Shown: piece after piece, positions 7,275 to 16,382 of the stretch
How the letters are laid out: each line of letters begins with the position of its first letter
How positions within the stretch are numbered: position 1 is the stretch's first letter
DNA from: Pseudomonadota bacterium
Lineage (GTDB): Bacteria > Pseudomonadota > Gammaproteobacteria > Burkholderiales > Burkholderiaceae_E
Length of the DNA stretch: 33,867 nt
Direction: 5' to 3'
NCBI GenBank assembly: GCA_029779755.1
Contig: JAKOZZ010000025.1
Span: 1-33,867 of the forward strand
Position numbers and translations under genes: made by a program
The notes under the pieces: model-generated
Told to the model about the DNA's origin: nothing
Databases searched by the model: none
What the model saw: the letters and a program-made list of their open reading frames with translations, nothing else

Positions 7275-9086
7275 ATGGCAACCGCGAAGCAGCCCGGCGC
7301 GACCGCACGGTCGCGCGGCAAGGCCGCCGGTGAAACCGCAGGCGCATCGACGCGCCGGAGCAGGCGGCCGGGCACGGCCTCGGCCGAGGCATCGGCGCAG
7401 TCCGCGCAGTCCGCGCCGGGCGCCGACGCGCAGTCCGACACCGCGGGCGCCGCGTCGCCGGGCGACCCGCTCGCCGCCTTCGGCGCGCTGTTCGGGGCAC
7501 TGCCGCAGGTGCAGTTCCCGCCGGCCCGTCTCGCCGAACTCCAGGCCGAGTACGTGCAGCGCTGGCAGCGTCTGTTCGAGAACGCCGCCACCCACGCCGC
7601 GCCGGCGGTCGCCGACAAGCGGTTTGCGCACGAGACCTGGCACGACAACGGGCCGTTCACCTGGACGGCGGCGCTCTACATGCTGAACGCCGAGTTCCTG
7701 CAGAAGATGGCGGGCGCGCTCGAGGGTGAGCCGCAGGCGCTCGATCGCATCCGCTTCGCCACCCAGCAGTGGGTGGACATGATGTCGCCGGCGAACTTCC
7801 TCGCGACCAACCCCGAGGCGCAGCGCAAGCTGATCGAGACCAACGGCGAGAGTCTGCGCGCGGGGCTCGAGAATCTGCTGTCCGACATGCAGCGCGGCCG
7901 GATGTCGCAGACCGACGAGGAGGCGTTCGAGGTCGGGCGCAACGTGGCGACGAGCCCCGGCGCCGTGGTGTACCAGAACGACCTGATCCAGCTGATCCAG
8001 TACGCGCCGAGCACCGAACGTGTGGGGGCGCGTCCCCTGCTGATGGTGCCGCCCAGCATCAACAAGTTCTACATCATGGACCTCCAGCCGGACAACTCGC
8101 TGGTGGCGTTCGCCGCCTCCCGCGGGCACACGGTCTTCATGGTGTCGTGGCGCAACGTCGGGCCCGAGTTCGGACACCTCACCTGGGACGACTACCTGCA
8201 GCAGGGGGTGGTCGAGGCGATCCGGGTCGTGCGCGAGATCACCGGCGCCGACACGGTGAACACGCTGGGCTTCTGCGTGGGCGGCACCATCCTGGCCACG
8301 GCGCTGGCCGCCCTGGCCGCGCGCGGGGAGCACCCGGCGGAGACGATGACGCTGATGACCACGCTGCTCGATTTCGCCGACCCCGGCGTGCTCGGCGTGT
8401 TCGTCGACGAGCCGTCGGTGCGGATGCGCGAGCAGGCGATCGGGCAGGGCGGCATCCTGCCCGGCAAGGATCTCGCCACGACGTTCTCGTTCCTGCGTCC
8501 CAACGACCTGGTCTGGAACTACTACGTCAACAACTACCTGAAGGGCGAGCGGCCGCCGGCGTTCGACCTGCTGTACTGGAATGCCGACAGCACCAACCTG
8601 CCGGGCCCGATGTACACCTGGTACCTGCGGCACATGTACCTGCAGAACGAGCTGCGCATCCCCGATCGGCTGACGAGCCTCGGCCAGCCGGTCGATCTGC
8701 GCCGCATCGACGTGCCCACGTTCATCTTCGGCGCGCGCGAAGACCACATCGTGCCGTGGCGCGCCGCGCACGCCAGCACCGCGCTGCTGCGTGGCGGCGA
8801 TGGTGGCGTGCGCTTCGTGCTGGGGGCCAGCGGCCACATTGCCGGTGCGATCAATCCGGCGTCGAAGAACAAGCGCAGCTACTGGACGGACGGGCGCGCG
8901 GGTGTGTCCGCGGACGAATGGCTGGCGTCCGCCACCGAGCATCCCGGCAGCTGGTGGAATGCCTGGGCGGCGTGGCTGGAACCGTATCGTGGCGAACTGG
9001 TCGCGGCGCCGAGCGCGCCCGGTTCCAAGACCTATCGGGCACTCGAGTCGGCCCCCGGCAGTTACGTGAAGGCCCGGGCCGTCTGA
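7275..9086 (+). CDS. phaC: Class I poly(3-hydroxyalkanoate) synthase PhaC
   Basis: A 603-residue class I PHA synthase that polymerises (R)-3-hydroxyacyl-CoA at the granule surface. The lipase-like box GFCVGG carries the catalytic Cys (residue 334). The catalytic Asp is D490 in ARED490HIVPW and the general-base His is H521 in ASGH521IAG, spaced as in the Ralstonia enzyme. Other family segments: TNPEAQRKLIETNGESL, LLMVPPSINKFYIMDL, and SYWTDG near the end. Residues 1-65 are a disordered Ala/Ser/Gly-rich head with short AQS repeats. AGGGGGA precedes ATG 7275. phaB and phaR follow; phaA (beta-ketothiolase) is not in the window. Confidence 0.97.
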   Translation: MATAKQPGATARSRGKAAGETAGASTRRSRRPGTASAEASAQSAQSAPGADAQSDTAGAASPGDPLAAFGALFGALPQVQFPPARLAELQAEYVQRWQRLFENAATHAAPAVADKRFAHETWHDNGPFTWTAALYMLNAEFLQKMAGALEGEPQALDRIRFATQQWVDMMSPANFLATNPEAQRKLIETNGESLRAGLENLLSDMQRGRMSQTDEEAFEVGRNVATSPGAVVYQNDLIQLIQYAPSTERVGARPLLMVPPSINKFYIMDLQPDNSLVAFAASRGHTVFMVSWRNVGPEFGHLTWDDYLQQGVVEAIRVVREITGADTVNTLGFCVGGTILATALAALAARGEHPAETMTLMTTLLDFADPGVLGVFVDEPSVRMREQAIGQGGILPGKDLATTFSFLRPNDLVWNYYVNNYLKGERPPAFDLLYWNADSTNLPGPMYTWYLRHMYLQNELRIPDRLTSLGQPVDLRRIDVPTFIFGAREDHIVPWRAAHASTALLRGGDGGVRFVLGASGHIAGAINPASKNKRSYWTDGRAGVSADEWLASATEHPGSWWNAWAAWLEPYRGELVAAPSAPGSKTYRALESAPGSYVKARAV

Positions 9087-9144
9087 GTCAGGTCCGTGCA
9101 AGTTGGGGACGCTAGTCTCCGCAGTTTTCAGGAGGAAGGTGAAC

Positions 9145-9882
9145 ATGGCAAAGAAGATCGCATACGTGACCGGTGGCATGGGCGGCATCGGGACCGCCAT
9201 CTGCCGAAAGTTCCACGACGCCGGCTACACGGTGATCGCGGGGTGCGGGCCGACCCGCGACTTCGACAAGTGGCTGGCCGAACAGAAGGCCGACGGCTAT
9301 CACTTCTCCGCTTCCGTCGGCAACGTGTCCGACTGGGACTCGACGAAGGAGGCCTTCGACAAGGTCAAGGCCGAGCACGGCAAGGTCGACATCCTGGTGA
9401 ACAACGCCGGCATCACCCGCGACGGCGTGTTCCGCAAGATGTCGCTCGACGACTGGAACGCGGTCATCAGCACCAACCTGAACTCGCTGTTCAACGTCAC
9501 CAAGCAGGTGATCGACGGCATGCTCGACCAGGGCTGGGGGCGCATCATCAACATCTCGTCGGTCAATGGCGAGAAGGGCCAGTTCGGTCAGACCAACTAC
9601 TCGGCGGCCAAGGCCGGCATGCACGGGTTCACGATGGCACTGGCACAGGAAGTCGCCAGCAAGGGCGTGACGGTCAACACCGTGTCGCCGGGCTACATCG
9701 CCACCGACATGGTGATGGCGGTGCGCGAGGACGTGCGCGAGAAGATCATCCAGACCATCCCGGTCAGGCGTCTCGGCCGCGCCGAGGAGATCGGCTCGAT
9801 CTGCACGTGGCTCACCACGGAAGATGCGGGCTTCACCACGGGCGCCGACTTCTCCTGCAACGGCGGCCTGCACATGGGCTGA
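9145..9882 (+). CDS. phaB: Acetoacetyl-CoA reductase PhaB (NADPH-dependent SDR)
   Basis: A 245-residue short-chain dehydrogenase. The Rossmann motif is TGGMGGIG (residues 9-16), followed by NNAGITRD, the catalytic Ser S139 in NISSVNG, and Y152/K156 in NYSAAKAG. These and the GFTTGADFSCNGGLHMG end match PhaB closely. It reduces acetoacetyl-CoA to (R)-3-hydroxybutyryl-CoA, the monomer used by PhaC. ATG 9145 is fixed by a strong AGGAGG eight to nine bases upstream; the frame's earlier start at 9103 is rejected for that reason. It lies 58 nt after phaC; a weak hairpin (GGGGAC/GTCTCC, 9103-9118) with a short TTTT lies in the gap and might lower readthrough. Confidence 0.97.
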   Translation: MAKKIAYVTGGMGGIGTAICRKFHDAGYTVIAGCGPTRDFDKWLAEQKADGYHFSASVGNVSDWDSTKEAFDKVKAEHGKVDILVNNAGITRDGVFRKMSLDDWNAVISTNLNSLFNVTKQVIDGMLDQGWGRIINISSVNGEKGQFGQTNYSAAKAGMHGFTMALAQEVASKGVTVNTVSPGYIATDMVMAVREDVREKIIQTIPVRRLGRAEEIGSICTWLTTEDAGFTTGADFSCNGGLHMG

Positions 9883-9982
9883 TGCGCCGCGGCCGATCCA
9901 CCGCGGCACCGCCGCCGACGCGCACCCTCGAGGGGGTCTGCGCCTGGCGGCGGGCACGACGACAAGACTGGAGACTCCTCTG

Positions 9983-10576
9983 ATGGCAGCGACCTCGACC
10001 CGCCTGATCAAGAAATATCCGAATCGTCGCTTGTACGACACCCAGACCAGCGCCTACATCACCCTGGCCGACGTGAAGCAGCTCGTCCTCGAGACCGAGG
10101 ACTTCAAGGTGGTGGATGCGAAGTCCAACGAAGACCTGACCCGCAGCATCCTGCTGCAGATCATCCTGGAAGAGGAAGCGGGCGGAGCGCCGCTGTTCTC
10201 GTCGGTGATGTTGTCGCAGATCATCCGGTTCTACGGCCATGCGATGCAGGGCATGATGGGCTCGTACCTCGAGAAGACGATGCAGGCGTTCGTCGAGATC
10301 CAGGCCAAGATGCAGGACCAGTCGAAGGCCTTCTACGACAACAAGGGTCTGCCGAGCCCCGAGCTGTGGGCGCAGTTCATGTCCGTGCAGACGCCCATGA
10401 TCCAGACGATGATGGGCAACTACATCGAGCAGAGCAAGAACCTGTTCGTGCAGATGCAGGACCAGATGCAGCAGCAGGCGCGGTCGATGTTCCAGACGTT
10501 CCCGTTCCCGGGGGCCCCTGGTGCGCCGGGCGGCCCGGGATCACCCGGCCCCACCGGACCGGCGGACAAGAAATAG
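9983..10576 (+). CDS. phaR: Polyhydroxyalkanoate synthesis repressor PhaR
   Basis: A 197-residue PhaR. The N-terminal PHB/PHA accumulation regulator DNA-binding domain is plain (RLIKKYPNRRLYDTQTSAYITL, then DVKQLV and FKVVDAKSNEDLTRSILLQII), followed by the granule-binding region with AMQGMMGSYLE and MQDQM. In the family it represses phasin (phaP) and itself, and is released when bound to PHA granules. The last 22 residues are a collagen-like Gly-x-Pro tail (GAPGAPGGPGSPGPTGP). GGAG lies nine bases before ATG 9983. The gene ends 37 nt before a strong terminator. Confidence 0.96.
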   Translation: MAATSTRLIKKYPNRRLYDTQTSAYITLADVKQLVLETEDFKVVDAKSNEDLTRSILLQIILEEEAGGAPLFSSVMLSQIIRFYGHAMQGMMGSYLEKTMQAFVEIQAKMQDQSKAFYDNKGLPSPELWAQFMSVQTPMIQTMMGNYIEQSKNLFVQMQDQMQQQARSMFQTFPFPGAPGAPGGPGSPGPTGPADKK

Positions 10577-10592
10577 CCGACGCGCGTAAAAT
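10563..10592 (+). promoter_or_regulatory. Candidate rimO promoter
   Basis: CGGACA (10563-10568) and TAAAAT (10587-10592), spacer 18 bp, overlapping the phaR stop. Transcripts started near 10599 would carry the hairpin at 10614-10635 in their leader before reaching rimO. Confidence 0.4.
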
Positions 10593-10613
10593 CACGGTTC
10601 CCGCATTCCGACC

Positions 10614-10639
10614 GAGCCGCCCCGTGGGGCGGCTCTTTT
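10614..10639 (+). terminator. Rho-independent terminator after phaR, directly before rimO
   Basis: A perfect ten-base stem GAGCCGCCCC / GGGGCGGCTC around GT, followed by TTTT (10636-10639). It ends the pha transcript. The T-run stops seven bases before the rimO ATG. Confidence 0.88.
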
Positions 10640-10646
10640 GCTTACG

Positions 10647-12044
10647 ATGAGCGATTCCCCCTCCATGCGCGCCGTCCGGCGTCGTGCCCCGCAGGCGCCG
10701 AGCGCGCCCCGGGTCGGCTTCGTGTCGCTGGGCTGCCCGAAGGCGCTCGTCGACTCCGAGCGGATCATCACGCAGCTGCGCGCCGAAGGCTACGACATCG
10801 CGCCCAACTACGGCGACTCCGATCTCGTGATCGTCAACACCTGCGGCTTCATCGACGCCGCGGTGGCCGAGTCGCTCGATGCGATCGGCGAGGCGCTTGC
10901 CGAGAACGGCAAGGTGATCGTCACCGGCTGCCTCGGCGCCAAGGGCGGTGACGCGGGCGGCACGCTGGTCGAGCAGGTGCATCCCAAGGTGCTGGCCGTG
11001 ACCGGTCCGCATGCCACCGACGAGGTGATGCAGCACGTGCACACGCACCTGCCCAAGCCGCACGATCCGTTCACCGATCTGGTCCCCGAAGCCGGCATCA
11101 AGCTGACGCCGCGGCACTACGCGTACCTGAAGATCTCCGAGGGCTGCAACCACCGCTGCGCGTTCTGCATCATTCCCGCGATGCGCGGCGACCTCGTCAG
11201 CCGCCCCATCGGCGAGGTGATGCGCGAAGCCGAAGCGCTGGTCAAGGGCGGGGCGAAGGAGCTGCTGGTCATCTCGCAGGACACCAGCGCCTATGGGGTC
11301 GACCTGAAGTACCGCACCGACTTCGTCGGCGGCCGGCCGGTGCGCACCCGGATGACGGAGCTCGCACGCGAGCTCGGGCAGCTCGGGGTGTGGGTGCGCC
11401 TGCACTACGTGTACCCGTATCCCAGCGTCGACGAGGTGATTCCGCTGATGGCCGAAGGGCGGATCCTGCCCTACCTGGACGTGCCGTTCCAGCATGCGCA
11501 CCCGCGCATCCTCAAGCTGATGAAGCGCCCCGCGTCGGGGGAGGTGAACATCGAGCGCATCCGTGCCTGGCGCGCGCTGTGCCCCGACATCACCCTGCGC
11601 AGCACCTTCATCGCCGGGTTCCCCGGCGAGACCGAGGCCGAGTTCGAATACCTGCTCGAGTTCCTGCGCGAAGCGCAGCTCGACCGGGTCGGGTGCTTCG
11701 CCTATTCACCGGTCGAAGGGGCGGCGGCCAACGCGCTGCCGGGCGCGCTTCCCGACGAGGTCCGTCAGGAGCGTCAGGCCCGTTTCATGCAGGTGCAGGC
11801 CGAGATCAGCCGCCAGCGGCTGAAGCGGTTCGTGAAGCGCACGCTCGACGTGCTGGTCGACGAGGTCCACGGCGACGACGAAGGCATGATGGTGCGCGCC
11901 GTGGGGCGATCGTTCGCCGACGCGCCCGAGATCGACGGTCGGGTGCTGATCCGGCCGCACGCGTCGCTGCGGGTGGGCGAGATCGTGCGCGTGCGGATCA
12001 CGCGCGCGGACGACCACGATCTGCACGGGTCGGTGGCGCGCTGA
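10647..12044 (+). CDS. rimO: Ribosomal protein S12 methylthiotransferase RimO
   Basis: A 465-residue radical-SAM methylthiotransferase. The order is an N-terminal UPF0004 domain ([18 protein letters not shown], with Cys ligands at LGC, NTCGF and TGCLG), the radical-SAM triad [23 protein letters not shown]-like segment, [12 protein letters not shown], and a C-terminal TRAM domain ending HDLHGSVAR. It methylthiolates Asp88 of ribosomal protein S12. [11 protein letters not shown] separates RimO from MiaB. ATG 10647 is preceded by no Shine-Dalgarno; the bases before it are the T-run of the terminator. The stop abuts the convergent MAPEG gene with no gap. Confidence 0.96.
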   Translation: MSDSPSMRAVRRRAPQAPSAPRVGFVSLGCPKALVDSERIITQLRAEGYDIAPNYGDSDLVIVNTCGFIDAAVAESLDAIGEALAENGKVIVTGCLGAKGGDAGGTLVEQVHPKVLAVTGPHATDEVMQHVHTHLPKPHDPFTDLVPEAGIKLTPRHYAYLKISEGCNHRCAFCIIPAMRGDLVSRPIGEVMREAEALVKGGAKELLVISQDTSAYGVDLKYRTDFVGGRPVRTRMTELARELGQLGVWVRLHYVYPYPSVDEVIPLMAEGRILPYLDVPFQHAHPRILKLMKRPASGEVNIERIRAWRALCPDITLRSTFIAGFPGETEAEFEYLLEFLREAQLDRVGCFAYSPVEGAAANALPGALPDEVRQERQARFMQVQAEISRQRLKRFVKRTLDVLVDEVHGDDEGMMVRAVGRSFADAPEIDGRVLIRPHASLRVGEIVRVRITRADDHDLHGSVAR

Positions 12045-12419
12045 TCAGAGCGCCGACACGTACAGCGCCACGCTGCACCCCCAGCCCACCGTCCAGACGA
12101 GGCTGCGCAGCGTGGCCCGGTCGGCCACGTACAGCACCAGGTACAGCACACGCGCCGCGATGAAGGCGAGTGCGAGGGCGTCGACGCGCGCCTGCGGCGC
12201 CTGCGCCCACAGCGCGGCGAGCGCGCCCGGTGCGAAGAACGCGAACGCCTCCCAGCTGTTGGCCTGCGCGGCGTTGGCGCGGGCGCGGAAGCCGGTCTGG
12301 CCGGCCAGCCAGGCGCGCGGATTGCGATTGTCGTAGCCGCGGAAGCCCCATTTGGACACGACGGCGGCCACGATCGGCAGTACACCTGCGGTCAGCACGC
12401 AGGCCAGGGCGATGTTCAT
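12045..12419 (-). CDS. MAPEG-family membrane protein
   Basis: A 124-residue integral membrane protein with four predicted hydrophobic segments (about 4-22, 58-75, 79-98, 104-122). The central stretch FRGYDNRNPRAWLAGQTGFRARANAAQANSWEAFAFFAPG is typical of bacterial MAPEG proteins (membrane-associated eicosanoid and glutathione metabolism fold). Substrate is unknown; some relatives are glutathione S-transferases. ATG 12419 is chosen because GGGAG lies five bases upstream; GTG 12422 is one codon earlier. It converges on rimO with stop codons side by side. The 188 bp between it and the MATE gene hold only that gene's promoter. Confidence 0.85.
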   Translation of the reverse strand: MNIALACVLTAGVLPIVAAVVSKWGFRGYDNRNPRAWLAGQTGFRARANAAQANSWEAFAFFAPGALAALWAQAPQARVDALALAFIAARVLYLVLYVADRATLRSLVWTVGWGCSVALYVSAL

Positions 12420-12594
12420 CACGGCTCCCAGGGCGAGGAGCTTCGATTATGGCGATGCTTGGCGTTGCGTGCCGCAAAACGACCAGGCGCCGACCGTCGC
12501 GAATGCGTATTGTCGTGACGCTTACGCTGCGCCCGGCGTTTCGACATCCGCAATCAGGCACGACCGGCATGGCACCGGCCGCATGGCGCGGCGG

Positions 12595-12600
12595 TACACT
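12595..12600 (+). promoter_or_regulatory. Candidate -10 (TACACT) of the MATE gene
   Basis: TACACT ends seven bases before ATG 12608, and no Shine-Dalgarno lies between. This spacing would start the transcript at or next to the start codon. No clear -35 is visible. Confidence 0.4.
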
Positions 12601-12607
12601 CGTCCGG

Positions 12608-13990
12608 ATGAATGCTCCTGACGCTGGTGCCCGAACCGAGGCGCCGAAGCCGCCGTCCGCACGCACGCACGCGCTGCTCGAACGGCCGATCGGCCAGACC
12701 CTGCTGCGGATGGCCGCCCCCGCGATGCTGCTGATGGTCTTCCAGACCGCAGTGGCGATCGCCGACACCCGGTTCATCGGCCAGCTCGGCACCGAGCCGC
12801 TGGCGGGACTGGCGATCGTGTTCCCGCTGGTGATGCTGATGAACATGCTGTCGGGCGGGGCCATGGGCGGCGGCATCACGTCGGCGATCGCCCGCGCGCT
12901 CGGCGCCGGCGACGCGGCCACCGCGCGTTCGGTGGTCGTGCATGCGTTCGTGATCGCCCTGACCGGCGGTGTGCTGTGCACCCTGCTGATGCTGACCGCG
13001 GGCCGCGCGATCTTCACGTTTCTCGGCGGCCGGGGGCCGGCGCTGGAACACGCGCTGGTCTACTCCAACACGGTGTTCGCGGGTTCGATGCTCGTCTGGG
13101 TGTCGAACATGTGCGGCAGCATCCTGCGTGGCACGGGGAACACCACGCTGCCGGCGGCGATCCTGATCTCGGCGGCCGTGGTGCACGTGCCGCTCGCCGC
13201 CGTGCTCGTGCCCGGTGCCCTGGGCATCCCGTCGATGGGCATGCGGGGCGCTGCGGTCGCGTACCTGTGCGCACTGGTGGTGTCCACGGTGCTCGGCGCC
13301 GTGGCCATCTTCCGGCCCGGCAGTGCGCTGCGGCCGCTGCGCAGCGACCTGGTGCTGCATGGCGCGATGTTCGGACGCCTGCTGCGCGTGGGGGGGCTGT
13401 CGATGCTCTCGGCCCTGCAGTCGATGTCGACCGCGGTGATCCTCACCGGCTTCGCGGGCCGCTACGGGACGGCGGCGCTGGCCGGGTACGGCGTGGGCGC
13501 GCGGCTCGAGCTGCTGATGATGCCGCTGGCGTTCTCGTTCGGGCAGGCGCTCGTGCCGATGGTCGGCACGGCGCTCGGCGCGGGCGACCTGAAGCGGGCC
13601 AAGCGGGCGGCCTACATGGGCGCCGGGTTCGCCGCGGCGCTGTGCGGGTCGATCGGCCTGATCGCCGCGGTGTTTCCGCAGGCCTGGACCGGCATCTTCA
13701 GCGACGACCCGGCGGTGCGCGACTACGCGGCCGTGTACCTGCACTGGGTGGCGCCGATGTATCCGGTGCTGGGGGTCGCCGTGGCGCTGTACTTCGCGTC
13801 GCAGGGTGCCGGCCGGGTGCTGTGGCCGGTGCTCGGGGCTACCGCCCGATTGGTCACCGTGATCGTCGGCGGCACCCTGCTCATCAAGTTCGGTGCGCCG
13901 TTCTGGGCGCTGTGCGTGCTGATGTCGGTTGCGGTGCTGTTCTATGCCGGCATCACGGCAGCCAGCGTGCACCGGGCGCGCTGGGTCTGA
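12608..13990 (+). CDS. MATE-family multidrug/Na+ antiporter
   Basis: A 460-residue exporter with about twelve hydrophobic segments in two halves. The first half opens with GQTLLRMAAPAMLLMVFQTAVAIADTRFIGQLGTEPLAGLAIVFP, typical of MATE proteins. GAGDAATAR and the matching GAGDLKRAKRAAYMG in the second half show the internal duplication; GNTTLPAAILI and GVGARLELLMMPLAFSFGQAL are further family segments. It should expel cationic drugs or metabolites using Na+ or H+; the substrate cannot be read. The start is ATG 12608, with the candidate -10 seven bases before it. No terminator is visible after it. Confidence 0.9.
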   Translation: MNAPDAGARTEAPKPPSARTHALLERPIGQTLLRMAAPAMLLMVFQTAVAIADTRFIGQLGTEPLAGLAIVFPLVMLMNMLSGGAMGGGITSAIARALGAGDAATARSVVVHAFVIALTGGVLCTLLMLTAGRAIFTFLGGRGPALEHALVYSNTVFAGSMLVWVSNMCGSILRGTGNTTLPAAILISAAVVHVPLAAVLVPGALGIPSMGMRGAAVAYLCALVVSTVLGAVAIFRPGSALRPLRSDLVLHGAMFGRLLRVGGLSMLSALQSMSTAVILTGFAGRYGTAALAGYGVGARLELLMMPLAFSFGQALVPMVGTALGAGDLKRAKRAAYMGAGFAAALCGSIGLIAAVFPQAWTGIFSDDPAVRDYAAVYLHWVAPMYPVLGVAVALYFASQGAGRVLWPVLGATARLVTVIVGGTLLIKFGAPFWALCVLMSVAVLFYAGITAASVHRARWV

Positions 13991-14063
13991 ACGCCTGACG
14001 CACGCGGGGCCCGACGCGGGGCGATCGCTCCGGCGTCCGACGCCTGGGTGTCCGCACCCGGGC

Positions 14064-14102
14064 GATCAGGCCCGGCGATCAGGCCCGGCGCTCAGGCCCG
14101 GC
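14064..14102. repeat. Three 13-bp repeats at the end of the MFS gene
   Basis: GATCAGGCCCGGC occurs at 14064-14076 and 14077-14089, and with one change at 14090-14102. The third copy contains the MFS stop codon (TCA on this strand, 14092-14094), so the array is mostly intergenic. Confidence 0.8.
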
Positions 14103-15444
14103 GGGCACGGGCAGCGAGCGTCGTCAGCACCGCCGACGCCACCAGCACGACCGCGGCCATCACCGAAGGGGCCATGAACGACCCGGTCGCCTCCGCGAGC
14201 CGGCCGCCGGCGGCCGGCCCGGCGATCTGCCCGATGCCGAATGCCGCCGTCATCGTGCCGAGCACGCGGTTGCTGTCGCCGGTGGCGAGTTCGCGGGCGC
14301 TGCTCAGCCCCATCGCGGTGATCGCGACGATCGTGCCGCCCAGGAAGGCGGCGCCGACGAACACCCAGGCGAGGTGCGCGCCCGCGACCGCGGCCATCAC
14401 CCCGATCGCCTGCATCAGGAACGCACCGGTCATCGCATTCCATGCGCCGACCCGACGCGCCACCCAGAGCCAGAGCAGGTTGGACGGGGCGGCGGCGGCG
14501 CCGACGACGAACCAGACCGCCATTTCCCAGGCTTTCCAGTCGGGTCGCGAGCGCACGATCACGACGAGGAAGGTGGCCGTGATCACATAGCCGAAGCCGA
14601 GTCCGCCGTAGGCGAGGGTGAGCAGGCGCAACGCACGCGCGCGCGCACGGGCCTGGGGGACGTCGGAGACAGCGGCGGGGCCGGACGGGTCGGTGGCGGA
14701 CGCGGCAGCATCGGGGCCGGACCGGTGGGATGCGGGCACGGCGGCATCGGGACCGGACCGGTCGGCGGCGGCGGCGGCGGGCACGGCGGCATCGGGACCG
14801 GACCGGTCGGCGGCGGTGGGCTCGGCCGCCGCGGGACCCGACGCCGCGGGACCCGACGCGATGACGGGGGCTGGTGCGCGTTCGACGTCGTCCGGCAGGC
14901 GCAGGCGCAGGGCGGGCACGGCCAGCAGCAGGCTGGCCCCGCCCAGGGCGATCCAGGTGGCGCTGCCGCTGGCGTGTGCACGGCTCATCCCTTCGACGAT
15001 CACCGCCGTCAGCGCGATGCCCGCGCCGACGCCGGCGTACAGCCATGCGAAGAGCTCGGGCCGCCGGCAGCGCGCCAGGACGTCGAGGATGATCGACGAG
15101 CCCTGCACCAGCACGAAGGCGCTGGCAACGCCCGCCACGGCGCGGGTCAGGCCCAGCGCCACCGGCGCGCGCAGCCCGGCCATCAGCAGCGTGGTGAGGA
15201 TGGACGCTGCGATCGCCGTCGCGAACGCGATGCGTCGCCATGCGGGCGGCACCCGGGTCGCCGCGATCGCACCGATCAGGTAGCCGGCGAAGTTGGCGGC
15301 GGCGATGTCGCCGGCCGCTTCGATCGACAGGCCCGCGTCGGCGATCAGCGCCGGCAGCAGCGGTGTGTAGGCGAAGCGGCCGATGCCCATGCCGAGCGCA
15401 AGGGCCGCCATCCCAGCGACCGTGGCGCGTGCGGCGGGCGTCAT
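14092..15444 (-). CDS. YbfB/YjiJ-family MFS transporter
   Basis: A 450-residue major facilitator of the YbfB/YjiJ group: it starts with ALALGMGIGRFAYTPLLPAL, followed by NFAGYLIGAIAA, GLTRAVAGVASAFVLVQG and, in the second half, YGGLGFGYVITATFL and GLSSARELATGDSNRVLGTMTAAFGIGQIAGP. Twelve transmembrane helices are expected. The substrate is unknown. The cytoplasmic loop between helices 6 and 7 is lengthened by an Ala/Pro/Ser/Asp insert built on repeats of SGPDAAVPA (14680-14860). The gene starts 25 nt after serB on the same strand, so it is probably the last gene of mfd-serB-MFS. Confidence 0.87.
   Translation of the reverse strand: MTPAARATVAGMAALALGMGIGRFAYTPLLPALIADAGLSIEAAGDIAAANFAGYLIGAIAATRVPPAWRRIAFATAIAASILTTLLMAGLRAPVALGLTRAVAGVASAFVLVQGSSIILDVLARCRRPELFAWLYAGVGAGIALTAVIVEGMSRAHASGSATWIALGGASLLLAVPALRLRLPDDVERAPAPVIASGPAASGPAAAEPTAADRSGPDAAVPAAAAADRSGPDAAVPASHRSGPDAAASATDPSGPAAVSDVPQARARARALRLLTLAYGGLGFGYVITATFLVVIVRSRPDWKAWEMAVWFVVGAAAAPSNLLWLWVARRVGAWNAMTGAFLMQAIGVMAAVAGAHLAWVFVGAAFLGGTIVAITAMGLSSARELATGDSNRVLGTMTAAFGIGQIAGPAAGGRLAEATGSFMAPSVMAAVVLVASAVLTTLAARARRA
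14680..14860 (-). repeat. SGP-rich repeat array in the central loop of the MFS gene
   Basis: Two adjacent 45-bp copies (14732-14776 and from 14777) are identical for about 40 bases and encode ADRSGPDAAVPAA. Shorter diverged copies lie on both sides (ASGPAASGPAA at one end, SHRSGPDAAASATD and PSGPAAVSD at the other). Confidence 0.8.
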
Positions 15445-15469
15445 GGGGCGCGCCGCGCAGGCCGCGGGA

Positions 15470-16339
15470 TCACGGGGCGGGGGCGCTGACGGGCGCCCCC
15501 GCCGTGTCGTCGAACAGGTTCAGCAGCGCGTCCAGACCGCAGTGCTGCAGCGCGTCGGTGGTGCGTTCACGCACCACCGGCTTGGCGTGGTACGCCACCG
15601 ACACGCCGGCGATTCCCATCATCTCGAGGTCGTTGGCGCCGTCGCCCACGACGATGGCCTGCGCCGGCGCACAGCCGATGCGCGCGCAGGTGGCTTCGAC
15701 GGTCTCGCGCTTGACGCGGGCATCGACGATGTCGCCGACGAGGCCGCCGGTCAGCCGCCCGTCGCGCAGTTCCAGCGCGTTGGCCCGCACGAAGTCGAGG
15801 TCCAGCTGCGCGCGCAGCCGGTCGGTGAAGTAGGTGAAGCCGCCCGACACGAGCAGCACCTTCAGCCCGGCCGCGCGTGCGCGGTCGATCAGCGGCTTGG
15901 CGCCGGGCGTGATGCGCAGGCGCTCGTCGAACACGCGCTGCAACGCGTCGGCGCCCAGGCCGGCGAGCAGCGCCACGCGCCGCCGCAGGCTCTCGCAGTA
16001 GTCGGAGATCTCGCCGCGCATCGCGGCTTCGGTGATCGCGGCGACCTCGGCCTTGCGGCCGGCGAAGTCGGCGATCTCGTCGACGCATTCGATCGTGATC
16101 AGCGTCGAGTCCATGTCGAACGCGATCAGGCGGAAGTCGGACATCCGCCGTCCCGGCGGCACGGCGGCGGCATCGACGCCGAACCGCGCGCCCAGCGCGG
16201 CGGCACCGCGGCCGTCGAGCCCGGTGCCGGTCCAGCGTGCGGTCTGCATGTCGCGCTGCGCGGGCGCACGGCCGAGTTCGGCCGCGATGCCCCGGACGGC
16301 GTCGTCGCTCAGCCCGGGGTGTTGGATCACGAGATTCAT
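15470..16339 (-). CDS. serB: Phosphoserine phosphatase SerB
   Basis: A 289-residue HAD phosphatase. The N-terminal 65 residues match the short lead domain of proteobacterial SerB; then the catalytic motif FDMDSTLI (nucleophile D75, acid D77), ECVDEIAD, LLVSGGFTYFTD (motif II Ser), and VGDGANDLEMM (motif IV Asp residues). It makes L-serine from O-phosphoserine, the last step of serine synthesis. It begins 43 nt after mfd on the same strand and is followed by the MFS gene, so all three are probably one transcript. The Shine-Dalgarno is weak (GGA about twelve bases upstream). The last ten residues are a short Ala/Pro tail. Confidence 0.95.
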   Translation of the reverse strand: MNLVIQHPGLSDDAVRGIAAELGRAPAQRDMQTARWTGTGLDGRGAAALGARFGVDAAAVPPGRRMSDFRLIAFDMDSTLITIECVDEIADFAGRKAEVAAITEAAMRGEISDYCESLRRRVALLAGLGADALQRVFDERLRITPGAKPLIDRARAAGLKVLLVSGGFTYFTDRLRAQLDLDFVRANALELRDGRLTGGLVGDIVDARVKRETVEATCARIGCAPAQAIVVGDGANDLEMMGIAGVSVAYHAKPVVRERTTDALQHCGLDALLNLFDDTAGAPVSAPAP

Positions 16340-16382
16340 GACGTGTGTCCGGATGCGGTGAAGGGAGGGGGGGCGTCGGGGG

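Noticed and set aside
9103-9144. Upstream extension of PhaB
   Set aside because: The AGGAGG lies inside it at the right distance for ATG 9145, and the extra residues match no PhaB.
10501-10570. Collagen-like tail of PhaR as a tandem repeat array
   Set aside because: The Gly-x-Pro stretch is short and lacks a regular DNA unit; similar short tails occur in PhaR proteins.
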